NCBI GenBank assembly: GCA_023133375.1
Contig: JAGLWP010000005.1
Coordinates: forward strand, 1-24,585
Direction: 5' to 3'
Origin: Candidatus Pacearchaeota archaeon
GTDB lineage: Archaea; Nanobdellota; Nanobdellia; Pacearchaeales; GW2011-AR1
Length of the DNA stretch: 24,585 nt
Part shown: piece after piece, positions 1-9,300 of the stretch
How positions within the stretch are numbered: position 1 is the stretch's first letter
Layout: each line of letters opens with the position of its first letter
The notes under the pieces: generated by a model
The model's input: the letters and a program-made list of their open reading frames with translations, nothing else
What the model was told of the DNA's origin: nothing
Databases searched by the model: none
Position numbers and translations under genes: made by a program

Positions 1-1360
1 AATCAGGATAAGCTGTATGGATTGCGTTTATATCCCAAATCATGCCGTCAATATAAATTGGGATTTTCTCTAATTTTCCTGATTTCATTGCATCTTCTAA
101 AATTAACATAGTTTCCTGAGCTCTTCCCAATCCTAATTCTGGAATCAAAACTTTTCCGTCTCTCTCAATTGTTTTTTTAACGAGTTCTATTAATTCTGCT
201 TCGACTTCTATTCTTGGAGGGAAGGTATCATTTTTTGAACCATAAGTTGATTCTGTTATTACTGATTCAATTCTTGGAAAATTTGCGATTGCCGGGTCTA
301 AAAGTCTGGAATGCCCATATTTGTAATCCCCTGTATAAAGGAGGTTGTGCAAGCCATTTCCAATGTTTAAATGGACAAGTGCTCCTCCAAGTACATGTCC
401 TGAATTGTAAAATGTCAACCGAATATCTGAGGCGACATCAGTAACTTCATTATAATTTAAGCAAATGCTATGTTTTACCATCTCTTTTATGTCTGGAGAA
501 TCAAAGAGTGGTTTTGCTGCTTGCTTGTAAGCGACGCCAATAAAATCAAGGGCAAGAAGAGCTGCAATGTCTCTCGTCGGGGGAGTCATATAAACTGGAC
601 CTCTGTATCCCATTTTGTATAAATAAGGGAGCAAACCAACATGGTCCAGATGTGCGTGGCTTATAATCACTGCATCAAGTTCATTTATATCAAATTCTGG
701 AATATTAAAAAAAGGAAATTTATCTTTAGTTTGTGCTGCTACATCAACTCCGCAATCAAGCAGAATTTTCGAATTTGGAGTTTGCAATAAAATAGAACTT
801 CTTCCTACCTGCCTTGCTCCACCTAAAAAAGTTAACCTAACCCATTCTTCTACTTTGTCTGGGTTCCATTCTTTGTATATTTTTTTCCCAATTGAATTAA
901 GAAATTTTCTACGATAATTATTATTTGCGTATAAAACTTCCCTGATACTTTCTGTAATCTTACTTTTAATCGCCGGGCTCCGTTGAACTTGGGGCGTCCA
1001 AAGAGTTGTTCTTCTTATTTCTTCTAAGATGCTTCCTTGTTTTCCAATAACCATCCCTGGTTTTTTTGCTTCAATTAAAACTATGCTTCTCTGGGCATCA
1101 AGAATAATATTTGTTATCTCTGCTTCTTTAGGAACTATTCTTTTTATTTCTTCTTCTACTTGTGATTGTTCATGTAAAATTTTTTGGTCTGCTCTTAATT
1201 CTATTCTTTTTTTTATTTGTGCAACTATCTCTTTAATTTTTGGTTCTCCCTGCTTGAAGAAGGTTTCATTATTAGTGTAAAGAACTATATTTGCACCTTC
1301 GAAACTTGCTTCAGTTATATCTTCCTTTAACTGGTCTATTATGTTTTTTAAAATGTCCAT
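1..1360 (-). CDS. aCPSF1-type KH-domain beta-CASP ribonuclease, 3' part missing (cut by window edge)
   Basis: Translating the minus strand from the ATG at 1360-1358 gives 453 residues with no stop before the window edge, so the C-terminus is missing. The N-terminal part carries a KH-type GKQG loop (residues 106-109). A metallo-beta-lactamase core follows, with HAHLDH at about residues 235-240 (bases 641-658), then GDYKYG near residue 341 and the beta-CASP TESTYG motif near residue 367. This is the layout of archaeal aCPSF1, the homologue of the eukaryotic CPSF73 endonuclease. In other archaea aCPSF1 cleaves 3' ends at U-rich sites and drives transcription termination; that role is inferred here. 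The gene lies just downstream of psmB on the same strand, a pairing I recall from many archaea. A TATA-like box at 1378-1387 allows separate transcription. Family assignment is very secure. Confidence 0.95.
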   Translation of the reverse strand, partial: MDILKNIIDQLKEDITEASFEGANIVLYTNNETFFKQGEPKIKEIVAQIKKRIELRADQKILHEQSQVEEEIKRIVPKEAEITNIILDAQRSIVLIEAKKPGMVIGKQGSILEEIRRTTLWTPQVQRSPAIKSKITESIREVLYANNNYRRKFLNSIGKKIYKEWNPDKVEEWVRLTFLGGARQVGRSSILLQTPNSKILLDCGVDVAAQTKDKFPFFNIPEFDINELDAVIISHAHLDHVGLLPYLYKMGYRGPVYMTPPTRDIAALLALDFIGVAYKQAAKPLFDSPDIKEMVKHSICLNYNEVTDVASDIRLTFYNSGHVLGGALVHLNIGNGLHNLLYTGDYKYGHSRLLDPAIANFPRIESVITESTYGSKNDTFPPRIEVEAELIELVKKTIERDGKVLIPELGLGRAQETMLILEDAMKSGKLEKIPIYIDGMIWDINAIHTAYPD

Positions 1361-1377
1361 TTAAATAATTGCCTAAA

Positions 1378-1387
1378 ATTTATATTT
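1378..1387 (-). promoter_or_regulatory. TATA-like box for aCPSF1
   Basis: On the minus strand the AT-only core AAATATAAAT is centred about 22 bases before the ATG, the position expected for a leaderless archaeal transcript. Inferred from spacing and composition only. Confidence 0.4.
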
Positions 1388-1398
1388 ATCTTAACGAA

Positions 1399-2070
1399 TT
1401 ATTCTTTATTCAGCTTGTCCTTATACTCTGAAACAATTTCTTGTTCAACTACTTTTTTTATTCCCTCTTTTGTTATTGTGAAAATATCAATACCATAACC
1501 ACTTCCCACATCTCTTTGTGTTGAAGATTTTAATGATTCTTTTGCTAATTCCACTCCTTCTTTTATTGATATGTCTTTATTATATTGTCTTTCAAGAAGT
1601 CCGAGAACATAGGGCATTCCGCTTCCGAAGTTTGCGTCATAATCTTCAACTTTATAAACTCCTCCAGCAGGTTCTATGGTGTATAATTCTGTTGAACCGT
1701 CCTCATTAAACCCCCCAACTAAAGTTCCAACAATATTTGGAATCATAGATGGTTGTCTTATTGAAGAGTAAGTTATTGTTGCGGCAAGATTTGCGGCTTG
1801 CTTAATTGTAGGTTTCGCTCTTGCTCTTAACTCTTTAAGTTTAAGCTCGGCTGCAATTAATTTTCCAAGTCTCTGAGCATCTGCCACTCCCCCTGTCCAA
1901 GAACTAATCAAGTAATCATTTATTTGGACCACCTTGGGAGCATTTTTATTCATAACAATATTGCCGGCGGTGACCTGCCTATCTGCAGCCATGACAATTC
2001 CGTCTTTGCAGACTATCCCTAAGATAGTTGTACCTGTTTTCAAAATTGAATTCTTTAATTCAGCATCCAT
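1399..2070 (-). CDS. psmB: 20S proteasome beta subunit
   Basis: This 223-residue protein is the catalytic subunit of the archaeal 20S proteasome. The sequence KTGTTILG places autocleavage after Gly13, releasing Thr14 as the N-terminal nucleophile after a short 13-residue propeptide. Counting Thr14 as position 1, Asp30 and Lys46 fall exactly at the conserved Asp17 and Lys33, so the active site is complete. The later GSGMPYVLG stretch and a Gly-rich Ser/Asp region (GSGYGIDIF) are also family-typical. It lies in a minus-strand run between a 107-residue unknown and aCPSF1. The alpha subunit is about 14 kb away in the exosome operon, so the two core subunits are not co-transcribed. A TATA-like box near 2115-2125 suggests its own promoter. 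Confidence 0.97.
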   Translation of the reverse strand: MDAELKNSILKTGTTILGIVCKDGIVMAADRQVTAGNIVMNKNAPKVVQINDYLISSWTGGVADAQRLGKLIAAELKLKELRARAKPTIKQAANLAATITYSSIRQPSMIPNIVGTLVGGFNEDGSTELYTIEPAGGVYKVEDYDANFGSGMPYVLGLLERQYNKDISIKEGVELAKESLKSSTQRDVGSGYGIDIFTITKEGIKKVVEQEIVSEYKDKLNKE

Positions 2071-2114
2071 TTTATAAAGTGAGTTTAGAACTTATGATAA
2101 TTAAGGAATAAGGT

Positions 2115-2125
2115 ATTATTTAAAG
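2115..2125 (-). promoter_or_regulatory. possible TATA box for psmB
   Basis: The minus strand reads CTTTAAATAAT, overlapping the 3' end of the preceding gene. Centred near 2120, it would place a start site near 2094 and leave a leader of about 24 bases. Weak support. Confidence 0.3.
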
Positions 2126-2439
2126 TTTTCGGATAGATTTGTGCTATCATCTATGAACAAATCTTCAATCTTGTAATTATTAGCTTGTGATTTAAGAAGA
2201 TGGTAAACTCCTGCCATAACTGAAGCAGTCATCACAGTTAGGCTAGGGGGATACATTGCTGACATTCTATTGAGATAAGGTAAAATAAATTTATTTTCCA
2301 ACTCAATTTGATTTAACCATGTTTCTAAATTAACTCTAGGATCGTCTATTCGCAAATTCCTTTCTAATTCTGCAAAAAATGATTTCAATATTTCTTCTGT
2401 TACAATCGGTAACCCTTCTGTTGTATATCTTTTATCCAT
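2116..2439 (-). CDS. conserved-looking protein of unknown function (107 residues)
   Basis: I do not recognise this protein. It is 107 residues, predicted mainly helical by eye, with an acidic N-terminal half (many Glu/Asp around residues 8-50). A more hydrophobic stretch at about residues 60-85 (MYPPSLTVMTASVMAGVYHL) is too interrupted for a clear membrane span. There is no signal peptide, no Cys and no nucleotide-binding motif. It is a real gene candidate because it fills the space between rad50 and psmB on the same strand and has a well-placed TATA-like element at 2461-2470, 26 bases before the ATG. Its position next to psmB leaves open a link to the proteasome or to DNA repair, but nothing in the sequence shows either. 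Confidence 0.7.
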   Translation of the reverse strand: MDKRYTTEGLPIVTEEILKSFFAELERNLRIDDPRVNLETWLNQIELENKFILPYLNRMSAMYPPSLTVMTASVMAGVYHLLKSQANNYKIEDLFIDDSTNLSENFK

Positions 2440-2460
2440 ATTGTGGGAGATGTTATTAGG

Positions 2461-2470
2461 TATTTAAATC
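2461..2470 (-). promoter_or_regulatory. TATA box for the 107-residue gene
   Basis: The minus strand reads GATTTAAATA, centred about 26 bases before the ATG at 2439 and overlapping the last codons of rad50. The spacing fits a leaderless transcript. Confidence 0.45.
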
Positions 2471-4509
2471 TTTACAGACCTTCCTGCTTCTTTCTTAATC
2501 CTAATAATATTTTCAACAAAGCCCTCTATTTTTTGTTCGTGGCTCACAATGATAAGTTGTTTAACATTAAGTTGTTGCAGGATATCTCTCATTTTATCAA
2601 GTTGCTGGTCTGAAAAACCATCTGTTGGCTCGTCGAGGATTACTAAATCACGAGTTTTAATTTTACTTAGGAAAGAATTGATTACCTGGTTTAAAGCAAG
2701 TCGGTAAGCTAAAGCAATAGCAGTTCTTTCTCCTCCTGAAAGATAGGCATAATCAATTTCATAATCCTGCTGTTCAATTATTGGAGTAAAATCATCGCCG
2801 AGTCGTATGTTAAAAGAATCAGAAACAAGCATGTAAAACCATTCAGCGAATAAATTAGAGAATTCTGCCTTAAGTTTTATCATGACGTTCTTTTCAATAA
2901 AGGAAATCAAAGTAATAAATTGTTTAGATAACCAGTTTTCAACGTCGGTGATATAATTTAGATGCTCTCTAATTTTTTCTGTTTTCTTTATGCTTTCTTT
3001 TAGTTCATCTATTTGTTTTGAAAAAACTTCTATTTCTTTTTTCAATTCAGCAACTTTTATATCTGCAATCCGCTCTTGCCTCAATGCTTCATCAAGTTCT
3101 TTTTGTTTTGTTTCAGAAATATTATCAAACTTTTTTAATTCAAATATTGAACTATTTAAAATTTCAGTATGCTGGCTCAAAAGTTTTACATCTTCTTCCA
3201 GCATCAAATTTGATTTTTCTATTTCAGAAATATGTTTTTCTTTTTCCTGAACTTGCTGGAGTTTTATTTTTAATATTTTTAAATCAGTTAATTCTTTTTC
3301 TGCTGATGAAATTTTTCCATCAATCGCAATTATTTTTCCTGACATATTCTCTTTTTCTTGTTCTAATTCTTCAATCGTTTTATTAATCTGAGAGACATCA
3401 TTATGAAGTTTATTGAGAACATTTGCCCGATAAGTGGAATCAACACTCTGCAAACAAGTAGGACAGATTTCAAGATTTGAGAGTTTTTTTTCAAGTTTTT
3501 GATTATCTTCTATCCTCAAGATTAATGAATGCATTTGTGAATTTACCTCAAGATTTTTGTCTGCTAATTTTTGTTTTTCTTTCTTTTTTAAAATTATTTC
3601 TTGTTCAAGATAAGAAATCTTTGCTTCGTCAAATCTCAAATCTTGCAATTCTTTCATTTGGCTTTTAACTTTTTCAATTGTTTTTGCATTAGATAAAATT
3701 GTATCTTGCTTATTATTGATGATGATTTTAGTTTTCTCTATTTCTTGCTGAAGTTTATTTTTCTCTTCTATTTTTTTAGAAATTTCTTCTTTTTCTTCTT
3801 GAATTCTTTTCCTCTGTTCTGTTTTTAAAAAAAGTTCTTTTTCAACTGAAGTCAGATTATATTGTTTTGTTTCTAATTCAGTTTCTTTTTCTACGAGATT
3901 TAATTTATCTTGTTCCAGATTCATTACTAATCCCTCATTAATTCTTTTTTCTTCTCTTAATTTTATAGTTATTATTGAAATATTCTCAAGGATTTTTTTG
4001 TATTTATCAATCCCAAAAACATGCCTTAATGTATTAATTCTTGTTTCAGGATCTTCTAAAATAATTTGTTTCATTTCTTCTTGAGGGGTATAAACAGTAA
4101 ATTTGTAAAGGATATTTTGTTTTTTGGAAAATTCAGCAGGATAGTTTAACAATTCCAACACTTTATTTTTTAATTCTGTTACAGACATTTCTTTTCTCTC
4201 ATCATTTATTGTTATGGCGCAAAAATCTTGAGAGATTGTTTTTTTCCTTTTCAAAGTTCGTTCAATTATTATTTTTTTATTATCAACTTCAAACTCTAAC
4301 ATCACCTCCCCTTCCTCCTCCCCACTTCTAAGAAGAGAAGAGCCTCTTTGACCTGGCTGAAGTCCGAATAATGCAAATTCTATTCCCAAGAGTATTGAAG
4401 TTTTTCCAGAACCAACGTCCCCTGCAAGCAGAGTAGAACCCCCTGAAAAATCTATTTCTCCCTGTTCATAACTTCTTATATTTTTTAGTTTTATTTTTTT
4501 AAGTATCAT
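2464..4509 (-). CDS. rad50: DNA double-strand break repair ATPase Rad50, short coiled coil
   Basis: Rad50 is the SMC-like ATPase that partners Mre11 at DNA ends. All expected elements are visible in 681 residues: Walker A GDVGSGKTS (30-38), a Q-loop near Gln143, a long Lys/Glu-rich coiled coil (about 180-345 and 365-520), and the zinc hook CPTC (349-352) at its centre. The ABC signature LSGGE (590-594), Walker B LVILDEP (622-628) and the H-loop His657 follow. The coil arms of about 160 residues each are shorter than in the roughly 850-900-residue Rad50 of better-studied archaea, so the tether should be short; this is a length comparison from memory. The ATG follows the mre11 stop directly (TAAATG), so the two genes form a tightly coupled operon with mre11 first. 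Confidence 0.96.
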   Translation of the reverse strand: MILKKIKLKNIRSYEQGEIDFSGGSTLLAGDVGSGKTSILLGIEFALFGLQPGQRGSSLLRSGEEEGEVMLEFEVDNKKIIIERTLKRKKTISQDFCAITINDERKEMSVTELKNKVLELLNYPAEFSKKQNILYKFTVYTPQEEMKQIILEDPETRINTLRHVFGIDKYKKILENISIITIKLREEKRINEGLVMNLEQDKLNLVEKETELETKQYNLTSVEKELFLKTEQRKRIQEEKEEISKKIEEKNKLQQEIEKTKIIINNKQDTILSNAKTIEKVKSQMKELQDLRFDEAKISYLEQEIILKKKEKQKLADKNLEVNSQMHSLILRIEDNQKLEKKLSNLEICPTCLQSVDSTYRANVLNKLHNDVSQINKTIEELEQEKENMSGKIIAIDGKISSAEKELTDLKILKIKLQQVQEKEKHISEIEKSNLMLEEDVKLLSQHTEILNSSIFELKKFDNISETKQKELDEALRQERIADIKVAELKKEIEVFSKQIDELKESIKKTEKIREHLNYITDVENWLSKQFITLISFIEKNVMIKLKAEFSNLFAEWFYMLVSDSFNIRLGDDFTPIIEQQDYEIDYAYLSGGERTAIALAYRLALNQVINSFLSKIKTRDLVILDEPTDGFSDQQLDKMRDILQQLNVKQLIIVSHEQKIEGFVENIIRIKKEAGRSVKI

Positions 4510-5757
4510 TTAAAATTTCAAGATTTTTTTAGCTTCTTCGATAAGATGGCTGTTAAAACTATCTATTGTTTCTCCTTCTTGTCTTTCAATTGAAAAAGAA
4601 TTTATTAACTGAGGTATTAGTAAATTAAATTCTGAGGGATTTTTATCAGAATAAAGTTTTACTGTGTCCTCTTCTACATTTTCTATATCTTTTACTTCAA
4701 TGTCCAGTTCAACCTCTTTTATCTTTAAATCATGCGTATTCCTCAATACAAAATAAGCATTTTTTGATTTTGCGAATTCTTCTATTTGTAAAAATTTCAC
4801 ATCAGAATTATTTCCTCTTTCAATCTCCCCGTGAACTCTTAACAAAACTATTTTGTCTTCAATTTCTTGCTTGTCAATTTCAGAAATTATTAATTCTGTT
4901 GCTGTCAGAGCATCATTTATTTCTATATTTATAGGCACAACATCTTTGATTTTCAAATCTATTTTTTCTGAATTTCCTCTTTCTGTATCTATAATGTAAA
5001 AACTTCCTGATTTTAAATCTTCTAATTCTTGGAAATTATTTGGGAAAATTGGACCAGGATAAATGAAATTTTTGTACTGAAAATCCATATGCATGTGTCC
5101 TAAAGCATAATAATCCACTTCTGGCAATAAATCTGTTTCTATTGAATCGATTGGGAGTGTGCCTTTTGCTTTGTCGATTGTCGTGTGGAGCATAAAAATT
5201 TTGAACATGCCAGGGGAATCATTTAATTTTATTTTTCTTAAATCAGGTATTTCTAATCCTGATTTTTTTCCAGGATAGCCATAAATAGCAACCCCCCCGT
5301 ATAAAACAGGATTTAAGATTATTTTTTCTGGTGCTTCCCCAAGGGATACCCCAGAGAGGGCACGAGAACCTGCTAAAGCAGGTGACTCTGCTGAGCCTTC
5401 CTCAAAGGATGACTCTGGTGAGCCTTCTTCAATGTTTACCACATTTTTACAAAAACCAGCGTTTTCTAAAACATCTAAAAAAGTTTTCCCAGAAACAGAA
5501 TAATCATGACTTCCTGCAATTATAAAACAAGGTATTTTGGCTTCCTTAAGATTTCGGAATTCTTTGAATGTTTCTTTTAAAATTTCTATTGGAGGATATG
5601 CTGAATCAAATAAATCACCTGCTATTAAAACAAAATCAAGTTTCTTTTTTATGCAAATATCAACTGCTTTTCTAAATGACTGGAAATTCAAATCCTGCAG
5701 TGGCTTTTGCTTCCATCCCCCTAAATGGACATCAGCCATGTGCGCAAATTTTACCAT
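4510..5757 (-). CDS. mre11: DNA repair nuclease Mre11, with an internal low-complexity insertion
   Basis: This 415-residue protein is the Mn-dependent nuclease of the Mre11-Rad50 complex. Phosphoesterase motifs appear in order: DVH (Asp9, His11), GDLFD (Asp48), GSHD (residues 82-85), a lone His191 in MLHTT, and GHMH (His221, His223). Motif III has Ser83 where the textbook motif is GNHD. Between motifs III and IV, residues about 111-145 form a Ser/Glu/Gly/Ala-rich insertion with two near-identical 9-residue units, encoded by unusually GC-rich DNA (5331-5430). The C-terminal part (about 270-415) contains the capping and Rad50-binding regions. The ATG follows a divergent promoter region shared with the pilin-like gene. 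rad50 follows immediately. Confidence 0.95.
   Translation of the reverse strand: MVKFAHMADVHLGGWKQKPLQDLNFQSFRKAVDICIKKKLDFVLIAGDLFDSAYPPIEILKETFKEFRNLKEAKIPCFIIAGSHDYSVSGKTFLDVLENAGFCKNVVNIEEGSPESSFEEGSAESPALAGSRALSGVSLGEAPEKIILNPVLYGGVAIYGYPGKKSGLEIPDLRKIKLNDSPGMFKIFMLHTTIDKAKGTLPIDSIETDLLPEVDYYALGHMHMDFQYKNFIYPGPIFPNNFQELEDLKSGSFYIIDTERGNSEKIDLKIKDVVPINIEINDALTATELIISEIDKQEIEDKIVLLRVHGEIERGNNSDVKFLQIEEFAKSKNAYFVLRNTHDLKIKEVELDIEVKDIENVEEDTVKLYSDKNPSEFNLLIPQLINSFSIERQEGETIDSFNSHLIEEAKKILKF
5331..5430. repeat. GC-rich in-frame insertion with palindrome and tandem 27-base repeat inside mre11
   Basis: This stretch is about 59% GC by my count over 5331-5400, against roughly one third in the surroundings. 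It contains a perfect hairpin palindrome at 5368-5383 (ACCTGC, 4-base loop, GCAGGT). Two 21-base direct copies lie at 5383-5403 and 5410-5430, differing at 2 positions with a 27-base period. A weaker third copy may lie near 5334-5347. It stays in frame with mre11 and encodes the Ser/Glu/Gly-rich loop. Confidence 0.7.
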
Positions 5758-5796
5758 TTTTAATGAAAAAGTTTATATAACTTTGAGAGGTTATAG

Positions 5797-5807
5797 CATA
5801 TATAAAA
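5797..5807 (+). promoter_or_regulatory. shared divergent TATA region between mre11 and the pilin-like gene
   Basis: CATATATAAAA is centred about 27 bases before the pilin-like ATG at 5829, ideal for a leaderless transcript. Read on the minus strand, the same AT core would start mre11 mRNA near 5776 with a leader of about 19 bases. A second AT box at 5771-5780 lies too close to the mre11 ATG for normal spacing. Confidence 0.5.
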
Positions 5808-5828
5808 TTGATTGTGATTTAATATAAA

Positions 5829-6329
5829 ATGAAAAGAGGTATGAGTCCAGTAATTGGTGCTGTTCTTTTGGTTATGTTAGTTATGGTTGTGGGGTCAATG
5901 GTATTTCTTTGGATGAAATATTTTGTTATAAAATCTGAAGGAGAGGCTTTAGTGCAACAAGAATGCCAGAAGATTAAATTTGTTATTGATGATTTTTGTT
6001 ATGAAAAGGTAATTATAGAGAATATAGAAACTGGTGATTCTGAAGAGAAAACACACATAAAATTTAATGGAAGAAATGATGCTTCTGAACCAGAATTATA
6101 TGGTTTTCTTATTTTTATAGATTATGATGGGAGTAGTATTTCTATTCCAAGTTCTCCGTATAGTGAGATTGAAGGTTATGATTCAAAAAGTGTTGCTACT
6201 GATTTTATCGAGGATGTTTCTGGTATAAAACAAATTAGAGTAGTGCCAAAAATAAAGGATAAAAGAAAAGTTTTTATTTGTGAGGAGAAAGAGAAAATTA
6301 TTAAATGGGAGAGTGTGGGAGAATGTTAA
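5829..6329 (+). CDS. archaeal type IV pilin-like protein
   Basis: The N-terminus (MKRGMSPVIGAVLLVMLVM) is the classic class III signal of archaeal type IV pilins. A short basic leader, KRG, precedes the SPVIG segment and about 23 hydrophobic residues form the assembly helix. Prepilin peptidase would cut after Gly4. The remaining 130 or so residues form a predicted extracellular beta-rich head with four Cys (about 46, 57, 156 and the last residue), so disulphides are possible. It overlaps the following secreted peptidase by 7 bases, so both are probably made from one mRNA. No pilus ATPase or platform gene is visible here. The start is fixed by the leader and by a TATA box 27 bases upstream. 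It could instead be an archaellin-like or minor pseudopilin anchor. Confidence 0.8.
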   Translation: MKRGMSPVIGAVLLVMLVMVVGSMVFLWMKYFVIKSEGEALVQQECQKIKFVIDDFCYEKVIIENIETGDSEEKTHIKFNGRNDASEPELYGFLIFIDYDGSSISIPSSPYSEIEGYDSKSVATDFIEDVSGIKQIRVVPKIKDKRKVFICEEKEKIIKWESVGEC

Positions 6330-9300
6330 AAAGAAGTTTAATTATATTTTTGTTTATTTTTTTAATTAGTTTTGTTTCTGCGGGTGTCACAGTTAGTCCT
6401 CCCAAGGTGGAAATAGATACTTACGTTACAATTACTATTGATTTGAGTAGTTATGGTAGATATGTATATTTTTATGAGCAAGGTTCTGAAAATGTTTTTC
6501 ATACAATTGATTTAGGTTGCGGAGAGACATGTTCTGGAAGAAGGACTTTTGATTATTTAATTGATTCTAGTATTTTTAATTTAGGAATTTATAAGATTGC
6601 TGTTGATTCTCATGATGATACTATGTGGTTGTTTTATGAATTTGAAGTTATTGTTACCAAATGTGAAGATGGTACTTTAGTGGGACAATGTTCTGTTACG
6701 CAACCAAAATATTGTAATGAAATAGGAAATTTAATTGATATTTGTTTAGTATGTGGTTGTCCAATAGGTTATGGGTGTCAGGAAGGGGGGAGTTGTGTTA
6801 GTTCTACTATGCTAAAAACAGTTTCTATTCATTTGTATGGAGATTATGATGAAGACACAGAATATTGCTCTATAAGTATGGAAGATATAAGTTTAGGAGA
6901 TAGTTGTGGAGTAGGAGAAAGTTGTTCTAAATGCGCATGGAATAATGTTAAGACCCTTTATGATGTGGATGTTTCAAATTATTGTGAAGATGGGATGTTA
7001 GAGTTTATTTTTGCGGATTCTCCTGATGTAGACTCTTCTGGAGATGAGGTCTATTGTAACGTTGGTCATTCCATACGTGTTGATGGTGGAATGTTGGGGG
7101 TTTCTTGGGGTACTTCTTGGTGTTCTAAGTTCCCTCACGTCGGCTATGAAAATAGAGTTATATTTAATTGTACAGATTGGAATCAGATAAGTGTTTGTTT
7201 AGATGATACTATTGCCGGACAATGTTCAATAACAAAACCAAAATACTGTGATAATTCTGGGAAATTAATTGATAATTGTATGGAATGTGGTTGTCCTTCT
7301 GATCATAGCTGTCAAGAAGATGGGAGTTGTACTTTTGTTCATCCTATTGCACCAAATACAAAACTGACATCATTATATTCTGACAAAGAAGTATTTTTAG
7401 TTTCAGATAAAGATTGGAAGAATATTTTACCTTTTGTTTCTGTTGTTGTTTGGACACAAGGAAGCGCAATTAATAAATATCCTTTTTTGGTTTATTATGA
7501 AAAAGGTAAGATTTTTGATGTAGGTTCAATGATTCATTTTATTCAACAATATTCTCCAGATAAAGTAACTATAATAGGACAAACACTTGGAGGTTTAGAT
7601 AACTTCTTAATAGCAAGTCCTGATTTAGGTGCTGGTTTATCTTTAGAACAAATTCAAAGAATTTATACTGATGATTATTTATCTTATTGGGAATCTTTTG
7701 ATACAGTTGTTTATGTAAAAGATAATTATGAATTAGCTTTGTTAGCTTCAACTTATGCTTCTTTGATAAATGCGCCTTTAATTATCCAAGGAACAACACA
7801 TGATTCAGCAGATATATTTACAGGAAGAAATGTTATTTGTGTGGGTAGTGTTTCTCCTGCTGGAGCAAGTTGTAGTGAAACTTATAATTTAGAAGGATTG
7901 CAGCAAAAATATAAAACTGAAACTAATACAGATAAGATTATATTAGTTAATCCTGATGATTGGGAAGGTGAGATTGATGGAGTTGATTCTACTATTTACG
8001 AGAAAGGGTCCTTAATCTCTCCTATACTTGCTTCAGCAAAACATGAGTTAATAATAAGTGCGACAAAGACGAATAGCGAAGAAATAGATAATTATCTAGA
8101 ACAAAAAATATCAGAATTATTTAATGATGATGTAAAGTATTTAACAATTATGGCTCCAAGTGAATTTATTCCCCACAGTAAAAAAAGGGAAGGATTCTTT
8201 TTGTATGATTGGAGAATATCACTTGATGCAAGTTCTTATGCAGATTTGACAGGAGATAATAAACCTGATATTTCAGTAGGGAGAATATCTGGGGGCATGG
8301 TTACTGACGTTTCAAGTTATACTGCCAGAGCTTTATTTTATGATACATTTACTAAAACAAATAATATGAAATTCATGGCAAGTTCTTTTGGAGGAGTACT
8401 AAAAGAGATGGTTGATAGAATTTCAACTTATTTTAGTGACGCTGGTTATAATTCAATTTCTGTTACAACTGCAGAATCATGTTATGATTTTAATCCAGAT
8501 GAATGGAAAAATCAAGATTTAATTTATTATGCAGATCATGGGTCTTATTATTGGGCAGGTATAAAAAGTAATGATATACCTAAATTGAGTAATTCACTCG
8601 TGGTTATAGCAGCTTGCAGCACAGTAGAAAGATTGGGTTCAGATTCATTTGGAGTACGAGCCCTAACAAATGGAGCAATTGGTTACATGGGGTCTGTAGG
8701 CACAATTTTTTTATCAACAGAATATACTAAATATCTAAATGAGGTTTTTTATCACGAAAAAACTCTGGGGGACGCTTTCAAAAGTATTTATGAACCCACG
8801 AAATTTCATGCGGGAGCTATATTTTTAGGTGACCCAACATTAGATATAAATCCAAAACATCTACTCAAAAAGGAGATACCATCAGTGCCAATAATAAAAC
8901 AGTGTAAAGTTATAGGTGACTGGTGTTGTGAGTGGGATGTTTGTAAATCTTGTTGTTCTCCTCTTCAGTGTAAAGGAGTTTCTCCTTTTAAAGAATGTAA
9001 AGATCCTAGATGTCAAGGTACAGATAGAAGTTGCGGATATAGTGAGGCAAAAGGCACTTGTGTTAATTGTGAAACTATCCCTCCAGATAGTTTAGTTTGT
9101 AATCTTTTTGGCACTAAGGTAAAGGGATATTATTTCAAATGTGACGATAGTCAATTATGTGTAACGAAAACCTTTAGGTCTGTAATTGAAGAATGTTCAA
9201 ATGGATGTTCATCGAAATGGGGAGCACATTGTAGAACATGCAAAAATACAGATGCAAGTTGTGGAGCATATGAAAATTGTGAAGATTGCACAGCCATACC

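Noticed and set aside
6662..7330. CRISPR-like or mobile repeat in the peptidase gene
   Set aside because: The two copies are in-frame protein modules diverged at the DNA level and separated by unrelated coding sequence, not short identical repeats with spacers.
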